Assembly: GCA_964530695.1 (NCBI GenBank)
Contig: CAZGYQ010000032.1
Span: 1-31,849 of the forward strand
Direction: 5' to 3'
DNA length: 31,849 bases
Source: VFBF01 sp964530695
GTDB taxonomy: Bacteria > Pseudomonadota > Alphaproteobacteria > Caulobacterales > Aquidulcibacteraceae
Shown here: in pieces, positions 23,511-30,893 of the stretch
Layout of the letters: each line of letters begins with the position of its first letter
How positions within the stretch are numbered: position 1 is the stretch's first letter
Translations under genes and position numbers: made by a program
The notes under the pieces: generated by a model
What the model saw: the letters and a program-made list of their open reading frames with translations, nothing else
What the model was told of the DNA's origin: nothing
Database searches by the model: none

Positions 23511-23843
23511 TCAGTCGTCCGCATTCGGCCGTTGCAACTGTCGTGGAAGCAGAAAGTCCTCATAGAGATCGAGCCACTGCGGATTGGCCTGTTCGATCAA
23601 CGCAATCTTCCACGCGCGCCGCCACTTCTTGAGCTCTTTCTCGCGCGCGATCGCCGACGTCATGTCCGGCCATCTTTCAAACCAAACGAGCTGCGCGCAT
23701 CCGTGTTTCGCTGAAAACCCCTCGAACGTTCCGCGCCGATGCTGCGCGCCACGGTCGAGCAGATTGCTGGTGACGCCGAGATAGAGCGTGCCGTTGCGAC
23801 GGCTCGCCATCAGATAGACTGCGATGAAATCGTAGCGCGCCAT
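23511..23843 (-). CDS. GIY-YIG nuclease-domain protein (URI-type)
   Basis: 110 residues, a single GIY-YIG domain. The two signature strands appear as AVYLMAS (8-14) and GTLYLGV (18-24). The catalytic Arg is R31 (LLDRGAQHRRG) and the metal-binding Glu is E68 (AIAREKELKKW). WFERW and NPQWLDLY are hallmarks of the stand-alone bacterial group. These small proteins are predicted to nick or cut DNA, but the natural role is unknown. The ATG at 23843 gives the usual family length; in-frame ATGs at 23870 and upstream would add non-conserved residues. Inverted units of one palindromic repeat family bracket the gene, which suggests that gene and repeats are linked. Confidence 0.88.
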   Translation of the reverse strand: MARYDFIAVYLMASRRNGTLYLGVTSNLLDRGAQHRRGTFEGFSAKHGCAQLVWFERWPDMTSAIAREKELKKWRRAWKIALIEQANPQWLDLYEDFLLPRQLQRPNADD

Positions 23844-23913
23844 CGAGACCCCAGCGCGTGCATTGAACATCGCGCAAGCGGATGGAATCAAGGACGTTCA
23901 GGAACGCCCGGTC

Positions 23914-23955
23914 CCCTGGGTTCCGGGTTCGGCCTCCGACCGCCCCGGAATGACG
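23914..23955. repeat. REP-like unit, GTCATTCCGG family, right of GIY-YIG gene
   Basis: Reverse unit; on the minus strand it reads GTCATTCCGGGG, an inner CGGTCGGAGGCCGA stem, then CCCGGAACCCAGG. It lies about 70 bases upstream of the GIY-YIG start and nearly equals the unit at 22927-22967, differing by one base in the inner stem. Confidence 0.85.
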
Positions 23956-24016
23956 GAGTTTATTGGGACTGGAGCGGAGCGCTGTGGCGCATCTGTTGTG
24001 TCATTGCCGGAAGCGG

Positions 24017-24223
24017 TCATTGATCAGGGTTCAACGCTGAAAGAAGAATGAACACACCCTGAAGAGCCATGCAGAAGCCCGCCCATCTCAGGAACTTCCG
24101 CATCGCCTCCGCTGACGCGAGCCGTGACATCCATACCATTCGCGCCGCGCTCGATGGCTGCAACGCGACGAACAAGCCCCACCAGACAGCAATCGTTCCG
24201 ACGATTAGGCCAAACCAATCCAT
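24017..24223 (-). CDS. Small two-helix membrane protein
   Basis: 68 residues with two hydrophobic helices (about 4-22, FGLIVGTIAVWWGLFVALQ, and 47-64, WAGFCMALQGVFILLSAL) joined by a polar, basic loop with RMVWMSRLAS. No family is recognised. The composition fits a genuine small inner-membrane protein rather than a shadow frame, and the reading frame has no overlapping competitor. The ATG at 24223 has no good Shine-Dalgarno. It lies downstream of the methyltransferase gene on the same strand with 68 bases between and could be its last operon member. Confidence 0.5.
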   Translation of the reverse strand: MDWFGLIVGTIAVWWGLFVALQPSSAARMVWMSRLASAEAMRKFLRWAGFCMALQGVFILLSALNPDQ

Positions 24224-24291
24224 TTAAGCGCAGTATCGGAATCTCGCGCAATTGGGAATGCCTGCTCCGGGCCAACAACAGCCCTACGCCT

Positions 24292-25182
24292 TCACCCCCG
24301 CACCCACCGCGCAAACAGCGCCGTCGGCAACAGCCGCTCCGACTTGTCCTCCTTTAGCGCCATTTCCCCCGCCTCGATTTCCCCGCCCAAGCCCTCAAGC
24401 GCATCCGCCAGCGTGCGCGCAAGCGCCAGATGCGAGAGCCGCAGTGCGTAGAGCGTCGCGATCACGAACGTCGGGCGCTCTCCGCCTTCGGCGAGAATCG
24501 GGCGCAGGGAAGAAAGAAGATCGTAGAGCTGTTCGTCGAGCCGCCAGATTTCGCCGTTCGGGCCGCGGCCGTGCTTGGGCGGATCGAGGATGATGCCGTC
24601 GTACTTCTTGCCGCGCCGCGCCTCGCGCTTCACGAAGGCGAGCGCGTCGTCGGCGATCCAGCGGATCGGCGCGTCGGTCATCTTCGCGAGATCCTGGTTC
24701 TGGCGCGCAAAGCCGATGGCTTTTTTCGACGCGTCCACATGCGTGACCTGCGCGCCGGCTTTCGCGGCCATCAGGCTCGCAACGCCCGTGTAACCGAACA
24801 GGTTCAAGACTTGCGCGCCGGGCTTGATGTGCTCGTTCGCCCACATCCAGTGCACCGCCTGTTCGGGGAAGAAGCCCAGATGGCGGAACGGCGTGCAGCG
24901 CGCGTGGAAGGCGATGTCGCGGTATTTGACCGGCCAGCTTTCGGGAATGTCGCGGGTGGTGCGCCAGCGGCCCATTTCCTCCGCCTCGTCGGCGGCGGGG
25001 GAGAAGCGCGCGTCCACCTGCCACTTGTCAGGGTCCGATTGCGCGCGCCACAGCGCCTGCGGTTCGGGCCGCGCGAACCTGTAAGGCCCCACGCGCTCGA
25101 GTTTCCAGCCGTCGCCGGAGTCGAGCAGCGCGTAGTCCTTCCAGCCTTCGGCGACGAGGATCTTAGGTTCGGGCGCCGGCAT
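24292..25182 (-). CDS. Class I SAM-dependent RNA methyltransferase (RlmI/RlmK-like core)
   Basis: 296 residues. The SAM-binding loop is VLNLFGYTGVASLMAAKAGA (about 130-149) with acidic strand end VTHVDASK, and the catalytic motif IV is ILDPPKHGRGP. The DPPK form is typical of the RlmI/RlmK group, which methylates cytosine or guanine bases in 23S rRNA. The N-terminal PUA domain of RlmI is missing; instead the first 90 residues are beta-rich (GWKDYALLDSGDGWKLERVG). The ATG at 25182 has AGGAGG close upstream. It overlaps the end of the preceding RNA methyltransferase gene by 20 bases, so the two are coupled. The exact RNA target is unknown. Confidence 0.85.
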   Translation of the reverse strand: MPAPEPKILVAEGWKDYALLDSGDGWKLERVGPYRFARPEPQALWRAQSDPDKWQVDARFSPAADEAEEMGRWRTTRDIPESWPVKYRDIAFHARCTPFRHLGFFPEQAVHWMWANEHIKPGAQVLNLFGYTGVASLMAAKAGAQVTHVDASKKAIGFARQNQDLAKMTDAPIRWIADDALAFVKREARRGKKYDGIILDPPKHGRGPNGEIWRLDEQLYDLLSSLRPILAEGGERPTFVIATLYALRLSHLALARTLADALEGLGGEIEAGEMALKEDKSERLLPTALFARWVRG

Positions 25183-25984
25183 AATCCCTCCTGCGCCAGA
25201 CATCATAGAGCATCACCCCGGTGGCGATGGCGAGATTGAGTGAATCCGCGCTGCCCTTCATGGGAATTTTCACGAGCGCGTCGCACGCCGCTTCCATGGT
25301 CTCCGGCAGGCCGGACTGTTCGTTGCCCATGAACACCACTGCGCCTTTTTCCGCGGGAAAGGCGTCATGCGGCTTCACGCCCTTGAGCGACGCGCCGACA
25401 AGCAGGAGATCGCGCCCGCGCCGCCAGGCGTCGAACGTCTGGAAATCCGCGCGCGCGAGCGGCATGGCGAAGATCGAGCCCATCGTCGCGCGCACGGCTT
25501 CCACGGAAAACGGATCGCAGGTCTGGCCCACAAGGATCACGCCGTCCGCGCCCACGCTGTCGGCCGTGCGCATGATCGTGCCGAGATTGCCCGGATCGCG
25601 CACGCCTTCGAGCGCCACGAACAACGCCGGCTTCTTCACCGTCAGGTCATCAAGATTGACGAGACGTTGCCGGTAGGCGCCGATGATGGTCTGCGGATTG
25701 TCGCGTTTGCCGATCTGGCCGAGAACGCTTTCGCTCGTCTCGATCACCCGCGCGCCGTGTTTCGCCGCCGCGCTCGCGAGTTTTTTCACCTGCGGACGTT
25801 CGAGCGCGGCCGCCGACACCGCCATGATCTGCGGCCACACGCCGAGCTCGGCGGCCTCTGAGGCGAGCCGCGCCCCTTCGGCCAGGAACAGCCCGCTCTC
25901 GGCGCGCGCCTTCTTCAGGTGCAGCGCCTTGAGGGTTTTCACCACCGGATTGGCGGCGCTGGTGATGCGGATTGGTTCGGACAT
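25163..25984 (-). CDS. TrmH/SpoU-family RNA 2'-O-methyltransferase
   Basis: 273 residues. A SPOUT (knotted) methyltransferase, dimeric, that methylates ribose in tRNA or rRNA. The three family motifs are in order: ALEGVRDPGNLGTIMRTADS (about 124-143), VFMGNEQSGLP (about 219-229), and IPMKGSADSLNLAIATGVML (about 241-260). The N-terminal substrate-binding domain (KARAESGLFLAEGARLASEA) resembles RlmB and TsnR-type members. It is first of a coupled pair with the SAM methyltransferase. The Shine-Dalgarno is weak (GAGAAG). Which RNA it modifies cannot be told from sequence. Confidence 0.9.
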   Translation of the reverse strand: MSEPIRITSAANPVVKTLKALHLKKARAESGLFLAEGARLASEAAELGVWPQIMAVSAAALERPQVKKLASAAAKHGARVIETSESVLGQIGKRDNPQTIIGAYRQRLVNLDDLTVKKPALFVALEGVRDPGNLGTIMRTADSVGADGVILVGQTCDPFSVEAVRATMGSIFAMPLARADFQTFDAWRRGRDLLLVGASLKGVKPHDAFPAEKGAVVFMGNEQSGLPETMEAACDALVKIPMKGSADSLNLAIATGVMLYDVWRRRDYAGART

Positions 25985-26353
25985 TGCGTGTCAGTGCTTC
26001 TCTAGCGAACACGGCCTTTACGAAAGACCTTGGCTCCTGTCCCCGGATTTCGCGTAGCGAAAGTCCGGGGTCCAATTTCAGGAACGTCTTTGCGAATGGA
26101 CCCCGGACTCGGGCTGCGCCCGATCCGGGGATGGGAGATCACACAGAGGAGAAGTGCAACACGTCCAACACGCTCCAATCCCCTGTCGCGCGAGTGAATT
26201 CGCAAGATGAGCGTTAATCTTCTCTACATGGAAAAGGAACGCTCGTTTCAGGGTTTTCCTGTTCTTGTAGCCCCTGATGACTTGTACACTCCCGGCCGCC
26301 CAGTTGAACCCGCGTCATGGGTGTCGAGGTCAAGGAAAGATGGTGAACGCGCC
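25985..26353. other. Intergenic region of 369 bases
   Basis: This divergent region separates the TrmH-family gene from the membrane/OmpA operon. Its first half holds the CCCCGGAT-family inverted pair; its second half is less GC-rich and should contain the promoter of the operon. I see no convincing -10/-35 pair. A 49-codon open frame from 26207 runs into the 60-residue gene and is better read as leader. Confidence 0.6.
26041..26130. repeat. REP-like inverted pair, CCCCGGAT...GTCCGGGGTCCA family
   Basis: Unit one (26041-26074) and reversed unit two (26097-26130) are both 34 bases and share outer bases CCCCGGAT and AGTCCGGGGTCCA. The inner stems differ but each pairs with itself: TTCGC-GTA-GCGAA in one, CGGGC-GCA-GCCCG in the other. 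The stem change is compensated on both sides, so structure is kept while sequence is not. Confidence 0.9.
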
Positions 26354-26536
26354 ATGACGGACATGGTTCTCTCCTACATCGCGCTGTTCGCCGGCGCGTT
26401 GCTGATCGGCTTCGCCGCCGGATGGCTTCTGCGTTCGGTCGTCATGCGCGGCGTACGCCAGGATGTCGAAGACGATATCGACCGCCTCGACGAGGCCGTC
26501 CGCATGGCGCGCGCCCGCGCCTCGCTGACGGGCTGA
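26354..26536 (+). CDS. Small single-helix membrane protein
   Basis: 60 residues: an N-terminal membrane helix (about 4-28, LSYIALFAGALLIGFAAGWLL) followed by a basic then acidic helical tail (RQDVEDDIDRLDEAVRMARARA), which should be cytoplasmic by the positive-inside rule. No family is recognised. I chose the ATG at 26354; the frame continues upstream but that part has no membrane-protein character. The stop is 12 bases before the OmpA gene, so it is probably the first gene of that operon and may be a small partner of the two larger membrane proteins. Confidence 0.65.
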   Translation: MTDMVLSYIALFAGALLIGFAAGWLLRSVVMRGVRQDVEDDIDRLDEAVRMARARASLTG

Positions 26537-26548
26537 CGGGGGGCGGGG

Positions 26549-27658
26549 ATGAACACGCAAGGGTCGTGCTGGACGGGTTTCTGGTTGGGGTGCGGCGTTG
26601 CGCTGTTCACCGCCGCCGCCGCCATGTTCGGTCCGCACCCGGTCAGCATGGCCGGCGTCGAGGCCCGCCTGAAGACGCAGGTCGAGCGGGCGTTGTCGAA
26701 GAATGGCCTGGGCGGGATCGCGGTGGCGATGGACGGCCAGACGGCCGTCCTCTCCGGCGGCGTCGGTTCCGCCGCGGAGCAGACGCAGGCCGCCTCCGTC
26801 GCGCTGGCGGCGGCCGGCCCGGGCGGCGCGTACTTCGGCGGCGTGACGTCTGTCGACAACCAGATCATCGTCGGGACGCGGGTGTCGCCGTTCAGCTGGA
26901 ACGCGGAGAAGTCTTCCGCGGGCGTGCTGATCGCCGGTCACGTGCCGAGCGAGGCGGCGCGGCGCAAGCTCCTCGAAACCGCCCGCGGCCGCTTCCCCGG
27001 CGCAAAGATCACTGACCAGATGACCGTCGCCCTCGGCGCGCCGGACGGCGACTGGACCGCCATCGCCGTGGACGCCCTGCAGCAGCTCGGCAAGCTCACG
27101 CGCGGCAAGGCGCGGCTGGTGGACAACCGCCTCGCGATCATCGGCGAGGGCGATCAGGCCGCCGTGGCTGTCGTCGGCGCACGCTACGATCGCCCGCTCG
27201 CCGCGCCCTTCACGCTCACGGTGAAGGATCTCACCGTCGCCGGCCAGAGCCTCGGCATTCCCGAACTGGGCGATCTCAATCTCTCCGAAGCGAGTGCTGC
27301 AACGTGCCAGCGCGCCTTCCAGCAGCTCATGCGCAACAACGTCATCGAGTTTGAATCCGGCTCCGCCGTGATCAATTCGTCGAGTCGCGCGCTGCTCGAC
27401 AACCTCGCCACCGTCGCGCGACGCTGTGACAGCTATGCGATCGCCGTGGCCGGACACACCGACAACGTCGGCGATCCCGCGCTCAACATGACCCTCTCGC
27501 AGACCCGCGCGCAGGCCGTGCGCGACTATCTGGCCGAACGCGGCGTCGCCGCCGACCGGCTGAGCGCGAGGGGTTACGGACAGACCGCGCCGAAAGCGCC
27601 CAACAACACGGCGCAAAATCGCGCCCGCAACCGCCGTATCGAATTCACGGTCACCTGA
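26549..27658 (+). CDS. BON/OmpA-domain envelope protein
   Basis: 369 residues. An N-terminal membrane helix (about 8-27) anchors a periplasmic part. Residues about 35-165 look like two BON-type domains (GIAVAMDGQTAVLSGGVGS; GVLIAGHVPSEAARRKLLE), and about 250-369 is an OmpA C-terminal peptidoglycan-binding domain with IEFESGSAVI, GHTDNVGDPALNMTLSQTRA and RLSARGYGQTAPKAPN, ending NRARNRRIEF. The Asp and Arg that bind the diaminopimelate residue are present (HTDNVG; NRRIEF). The layout recalls mycobacterial ArfA (OmpATb). A G-rich ribosome site precedes the ATG. The next gene starts 12 bases after the stop. Confidence 0.88.
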   Translation: MNTQGSCWTGFWLGCGVALFTAAAAMFGPHPVSMAGVEARLKTQVERALSKNGLGGIAVAMDGQTAVLSGGVGSAAEQTQAASVALAAAGPGGAYFGGVTSVDNQIIVGTRVSPFSWNAEKSSAGVLIAGHVPSEAARRKLLETARGRFPGAKITDQMTVALGAPDGDWTAIAVDALQQLGKLTRGKARLVDNRLAIIGEGDQAAVAVVGARYDRPLAAPFTLTVKDLTVAGQSLGIPELGDLNLSEASAATCQRAFQQLMRNNVIEFESGSAVINSSSRALLDNLATVARRCDSYAIAVAGHTDNVGDPALNMTLSQTRAQAVRDYLAERGVAADRLSARGYGQTAPKAPNNTAQNRARNRRIEFTVT

Positions 27659-27670
27659 GGCTCGCCCGCC

Positions 27671-29293
27671 ATGCTTTACCTCCTGCAACAGCTGATCGTG
27701 CCGCTCGCGCTCGCGGCGGTCTTCGGCGGCGGCCTCGCCGGCTGGAGCTGGCACTGCATCCGCAATCGCGCGCAGTGGATCGAACGCGACGGCGAGCGCA
27801 ACCGCCTGCGCAACGAACTGCTTGGCCTCGTCGGCTACCAGCCGGCCAATGATCGCGACTTCACCTTCGGCTCGGCGGAACTGGACTCGCTGCAGATCCG
27901 GCTCGACGCCGCCAACGACCAGCTCGACGGCGTGCGCCGGGAACTGGCGTCCCGCGAAGAGGCCTGCGCCGACCATCACAAGCGGATCGCCGAACTCGAG
28001 ATCGCGCTGCAGGCCGCCTCCAGCGACAATGGCGCCGCAGAACGCCTGCTCACCCTCGAAGCCGCGCTGCGTCAGGCCGAAGCGAAAGCCGCCGACGTCG
28101 AGCGCCGCGCCGCCGCGCTGGAAGCGGACCTCGATGCGGCGACGACGCCGAAGGATGCGGGCGAGCCGGTCGAAGTGCGCGCGATGCGGTGGAAGTCGCG
28201 CTATCTGGAATCCCGTGTCGGCTTCCTTGAAGCGAAGGAAAGCCTGGGCGCCGCGGCGCCGGTCGAAGACCGGACGGCGGAAGTGGACGCCGCGCGCGGT
28301 CGCATCGCCGACCTCGAGGCCCGCCTCGCCGCAGCGCCGGCTGCCTCCGACGACGAACTCCTCCGTGAGCGCTGGCGCGCGCGCTATCTCGATGCGCGGG
28401 TGCGCTACCTGGAAAGCGAAGCGAACGCACAAAAGGCCGAGCCCGTCGCCGTTGTCGCGCCGCCGCCGGCGGTCATCGATGCGGAGGCGGACAATCGCCG
28501 CCGCTGGCGCCAGCGCTATCTTGAAGCGCGCGTGGCGTGGCTTGAGGGCCGTCTGCGTGACGCGGTCAAGGGCGAAGCGGCCCCGGTGATGGACACATCG
28601 GAACTCGACGCCGCGCGCGTCGAACTCGCGGCGCTGAAGGATCGCCTCGCGGCCGCGGAGAGCCGCGCGACGCAGGCCGTCGGCGAACGGGCGCGCCTGG
28701 CCGCGCTGCTGGCGGAGAAAGAGGGTTCGCTGAGCGGGGCGTTGTCGGACGGCGCGCACGCGACCCGTCGCGCCGTCGATCTTGAAGCGGAGCGCACGCG
28801 GCTCCTCGCGCGCATCGCGGAACTCGAAGCGGCGCCCGCGCCGGTCGAGGATCCCGACAAGGCCCGCAACCAGTGGCGCACGCGCTATCTCGACAACCGC
28901 GTGCGGTTCCTTGAGCAGAGCATCGCCCTGACGCCGAAGGCGCCGGCAGAGCAGCGCCCGCTGGCGCCGCGCGACGACTCCTTTGCGCCGCTGGAGCCGG
29001 CGGGCGCCGAAGTGCGGCCGGCCGGTCTGCCCGCGGCCCGCGGCGGCGCGCCGGACGACCTGCGGATGATCGCCGGGGTGGGCCCGCGGATCGAGTCCAC
29101 GCTCAATTCCCTCGGCGTCTACCACTTCGACCAGATCGCGCAGTGGACGCCGGCCAACATCGACTGGATCGAGCGCTACCTCGCCTTCAAGGGCCGCATC
29201 GGGCGCGAGAAGTGGATCGAGCAGGCCAAGGCGCTGGCGCGCGGCGAGGAGACCGAGGGGCGTCGTCGCTATCTCGAAGGCGAGCATGTCTGA
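27671..29293 (+). CDS. Membrane-anchored coiled-coil protein with RYLE repeats and C-terminal HhH domain
   Basis: 540 residues. One membrane helix (about 6-28) is followed by basic residues (CIRNRAQWIERDGER), placing the rest in the cytoplasm. Most of the protein is Ala/Glu/Arg-rich coiled coil. Four copies of a motif W-R/K-x-RYL-E/D-x-RV-x-aromatic-LE appear with Trp at residues 174, 235, 279 and 402; their spacing is irregular but the motif is strict. The last 80 residues form a helix-hairpin-helix-like domain (LRMIAGVGPRIESTLNSLGV, then FDQIAQWTPANIDWIERYL) of the kind found at the ends of several alphaproteobacterial proteins. The function is unknown; HhH suggests nucleic acid or protein binding. 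It follows the OmpA gene by 12 bases and overlaps the thioesterase by eight. Confidence 0.8.
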   Translation: MLYLLQQLIVPLALAAVFGGGLAGWSWHCIRNRAQWIERDGERNRLRNELLGLVGYQPANDRDFTFGSAELDSLQIRLDAANDQLDGVRRELASREEACADHHKRIAELEIALQAASSDNGAAERLLTLEAALRQAEAKAADVERRAAALEADLDAATTPKDAGEPVEVRAMRWKSRYLESRVGFLEAKESLGAAAPVEDRTAEVDAARGRIADLEARLAAAPAASDDELLRERWRARYLDARVRYLESEANAQKAEPVAVVAPPPAVIDAEADNRRRWRQRYLEARVAWLEGRLRDAVKGEAAPVMDTSELDAARVELAALKDRLAAAESRATQAVGERARLAALLAEKEGSLSGALSDGAHATRRAVDLEAERTRLLARIAELEAAPAPVEDPDKARNQWRTRYLDNRVRFLEQSIALTPKAPAEQRPLAPRDDSFAPLEPAGAEVRPAGLPAARGGAPDDLRMIAGVGPRIESTLNSLGVYHFDQIAQWTPANIDWIERYLAFKGRIGREKWIEQAKALARGEETEGRRRYLEGEHV

Positions 29294-29699
29294 GGCGCCG
29301 GTCGCGCAATTCTGGTTCGCGGCCACAGCGCTCCCGGAACACATCGACGAACTCGGCCACGTCAACAACAAGGTCTACGTCGCGTGGGCCGAGGAGGCGG
29401 GCGTGCGCCACTGGCGCGCCTTCGCGACGCCCGCGGAACAAGCGCAGTATGTCTGGGTGGCCGCGCGCTTCGAGGTGGATTTCCTGCGCGAGACCAAACT
29501 CGGCGAAGCCCTCCGCGTGGAGACATGGCTGGGCGAACTGCGCGGCGCGCGCTTCGACCGTCACGTCCGCATCCTCGGCGCCGACGGCAAGGAAAAGGCG
29601 CGCGCGAAGACGACCTGGGCGCTGCTCGACGCCATCAAGCGCCGCCCCGCACGCGTCCCCGTGGAGTTGGCGGAGAGGTTCGCCCGGCCGGTCTCCTGA
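29286..29699 (+). CDS. Hotdog-fold acyl-CoA thioesterase (4HBT type)
   Basis: 137 residues. The hotdog core is clear: HIDELGHVNNKVYVAWAEEA (18-37) carries the central helix and the Asp/His-Asn motif of 4-hydroxybenzoyl-CoA thioesterase-like enzymes, followed by the strands VAARFEVDFLRETKLGEALRV. It hydrolyses acyl-CoA or acyl-ACP thioesters; the substrate is not known. It overlaps the previous gene by eight bases and so is the last gene of the operon with the OmpA and coiled-coil proteins, though a functional link is not obvious. A repeat pair follows and may end the transcript. Confidence 0.87.
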   Translation: MSEAPVAQFWFAATALPEHIDELGHVNNKVYVAWAEEAGVRHWRAFATPAEQAQYVWVAARFEVDFLRETKLGEALRVETWLGELRGARFDRHVRILGADGKEKARAKTTWALLDAIKRRPARVPVELAERFARPVS

Positions 29700-29722
29700 T
29701 TGTCCGAACGGACGCATTCCGT

Positions 29723-29853
29723 GCTTCCCCGCGAGAGGAAGCTGTCAGCGCGGCACGCGCTGACTGATGGGGCGGTAAGCCCAGTTCTGCAATACGGAGC
29801 CGCCGCCCCATCCGCCTCGCTTCGCGAGCCACCTTCCCCTCGCGGGGAAGGAG
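29723..29853. repeat. REP-like inverted pair, CTTCCCCGCGAG family
   Basis: Unit one (29723-29775) and reversed unit two (29803-29853) share a hairpin CTTCCCCGCGAG-N-GGAAG at one end and GATGGGGCGG at the other. Between these the stem is TCAGCGC/GCGCTGA in one unit and CTCGC/GCGAG in the other, again different yet self-paired. It lies in the convergent gap between the thioesterase and VOC genes. Confidence 0.8.
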
Positions 29854-29866
29854 GGTCGCGAGTGTC

Positions 29867-30256
29867 TCAGCCTTGAAAGTAGGCGCAGATCTTGTTGCCT
29901 GATGGGTCGCGCAAGTAGGCGCCGTAGAAGGGCGGATCGAAACTGCCGCGCACGCCGGGCGCGCCGTCGTCCTTGCCGCCGCTCGACAGGCAGGCCGCGT
30001 GAACGGCATCCACGGTGGCGCGGTCGGGCGCCTTGAAGGCAAGCATCGCACCATTGCCGAATGTCGCAGCGCCCCCGTCGTGTGGCTTTGCAAGCATGAC
30101 GTCCGGACTCGCGCCCTTGTCCTTCGTGCTGTAGCCGGCCCAGCCGGACGCGGCGTCCTTGAAGGTCTGGACATAGCCGAGCGGCGTGAGCGCCGCGTCA
30201 TAGAAGGCGGTCGCCGCGTCGAGGCCGTTGTGGCCGATGGTCAGGTAGCCGAGCAT
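29867..30256 (-). CDS. VOC (glyoxalase/dioxygenase) superfamily protein
   Basis: 129 residues, one vicinal-oxygen-chelate domain of paired beta-alpha-beta units. It begins LGYLTIGHNGLDAATAFYDA with the first metal-type His, and ends YGAYLRDPSGNKICAYFQG, the usual last strand. Members include lyases, dioxygenases and resistance proteins; this short group is of unknown substrate. The ATG at 30256 follows GGAGGAGA at good spacing. It is a single gene on its strand, with the tRNA-binding protein gene 75 bases upstream on the same strand. Confidence 0.88.
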   Translation of the reverse strand: MLGYLTIGHNGLDAATAFYDAALTPLGYVQTFKDAASGWAGYSTKDKGASPDVMLAKPHDGGAATFGNGAMLAFKAPDRATVDAVHAACLSSGGKDDGAPGVRGSFDPPFYGAYLRDPSGNKICAYFQG

Positions 30257-30331
30257 TCTGTCTCCTCCAAAGAGTGCGCCCGATTTTTCGCGCGCGCCGC
30301 GGGCTGCGTCAAGAACAAAAACGGAACATGG

Positions 30332-30703
30332 TCAGAAAAGGCGCCCGCCGTCCGGCGTCTTCTGGTCGGGCGCAAACAGCACCACCGCACCGTTCGCATC
30401 GGGAAAGCCGAGCGTCAGCACCTCCGACATGAACTTGCCGATCTGGCGCGGCGGAAAGTTCACCACCGCCGCCACCTGCCGGCCGACGAGCGTTTCGGCC
30501 GTGTAGTGCTCGGTGATCTGGGCGCTCGATTTCTTCATGCCGATGGCGGGGCCGAAATCGATGGTCAGCTTGAACGCCGGTTTGCGCGCCTCGGGGAAAG
30601 GTTCGACGGCGACGACCGTGCCGACGCGGATGTCGACCTTGAGGAAATCATCGAAGCTGACCGGCGCGGCGGCGGGGGCGTCGGGAGAATGGGTGACGTG
30701 CAT
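30332..30703 (-). CDS. CsaA-like tRNA-binding domain protein
   Basis: 123 residues. A single OB-fold tRNA-binding domain of the EMAPII/CsaA type: FLKVDIRVGTVVAVEPFPEARKP (about 20-42), then FGPAIGMKKSSAQITEHY and VVNFPPRQIGKFMSEVLTLG. Such proteins bind tRNA or act as chaperones that help secretion in Bacillus (CsaA). It ends PDGGRLF, as the family does. The ATG at 30703 lacks a good Shine-Dalgarno, and the first 15 residues are a Pro/Ala-rich lead not found in most relatives, so a start a little further in is possible. Confidence 0.87.
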   Translation of the reverse strand: MHVTHSPDAPAAAPVSFDDFLKVDIRVGTVVAVEPFPEARKPAFKLTIDFGPAIGMKKSSAQITEHYTAETLVGRQVAAVVNFPPRQIGKFMSEVLTLGFPDANGAVVLFAPDQKTPDGGRLF

Positions 30704-30755
30704 GCAGCGGTGATAGCGGAGCGTGAGGAGATTGGGGAGATGATGTTGGCGAGCA

Positions 30756-30855
30756 GGACCGCGCGTCTTCAGACGCGCAACCGGCCGCGGCGCCGGACTC
30801 CGGTGAAGCTCGCATGGGACGAACACTGAAATGCGCGTCTGAAGACGCGCGGTCC
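30756..30855. repeat. REPIN-like inverted pair, GGACCGC family, copy 2
   Basis: Arms 30756-30779 and 30832-30855 are perfect reverse complements over 24 bases with a 52-base loop. Each arm is a hairpin GCGCGTCT-TC-AGACGCGC. The outer GGACCGC and GCA match the element at 20882-20971 while the stem differs entirely. It lies between the atpF 3' end and the start of the tRNA-binding protein gene. Confidence 0.9.
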
Positions 30856-30893
30856 CTTCGACGGTGAGTGTCATGTGGTGTCCGGAGCAGAGT

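Noticed and set aside
26207..26353. 49-residue N-terminal extension of the small membrane protein
   Set aside because: The added residues are polar and end just before a normal membrane-protein start; no support for translation.
26330..29371. 1013-codon open frame opposite the OmpA and coiled-coil genes
   Set aside because: Low-complexity Arg/Gly/Ala translation, runs across three real genes and their gaps; antisense shadow.
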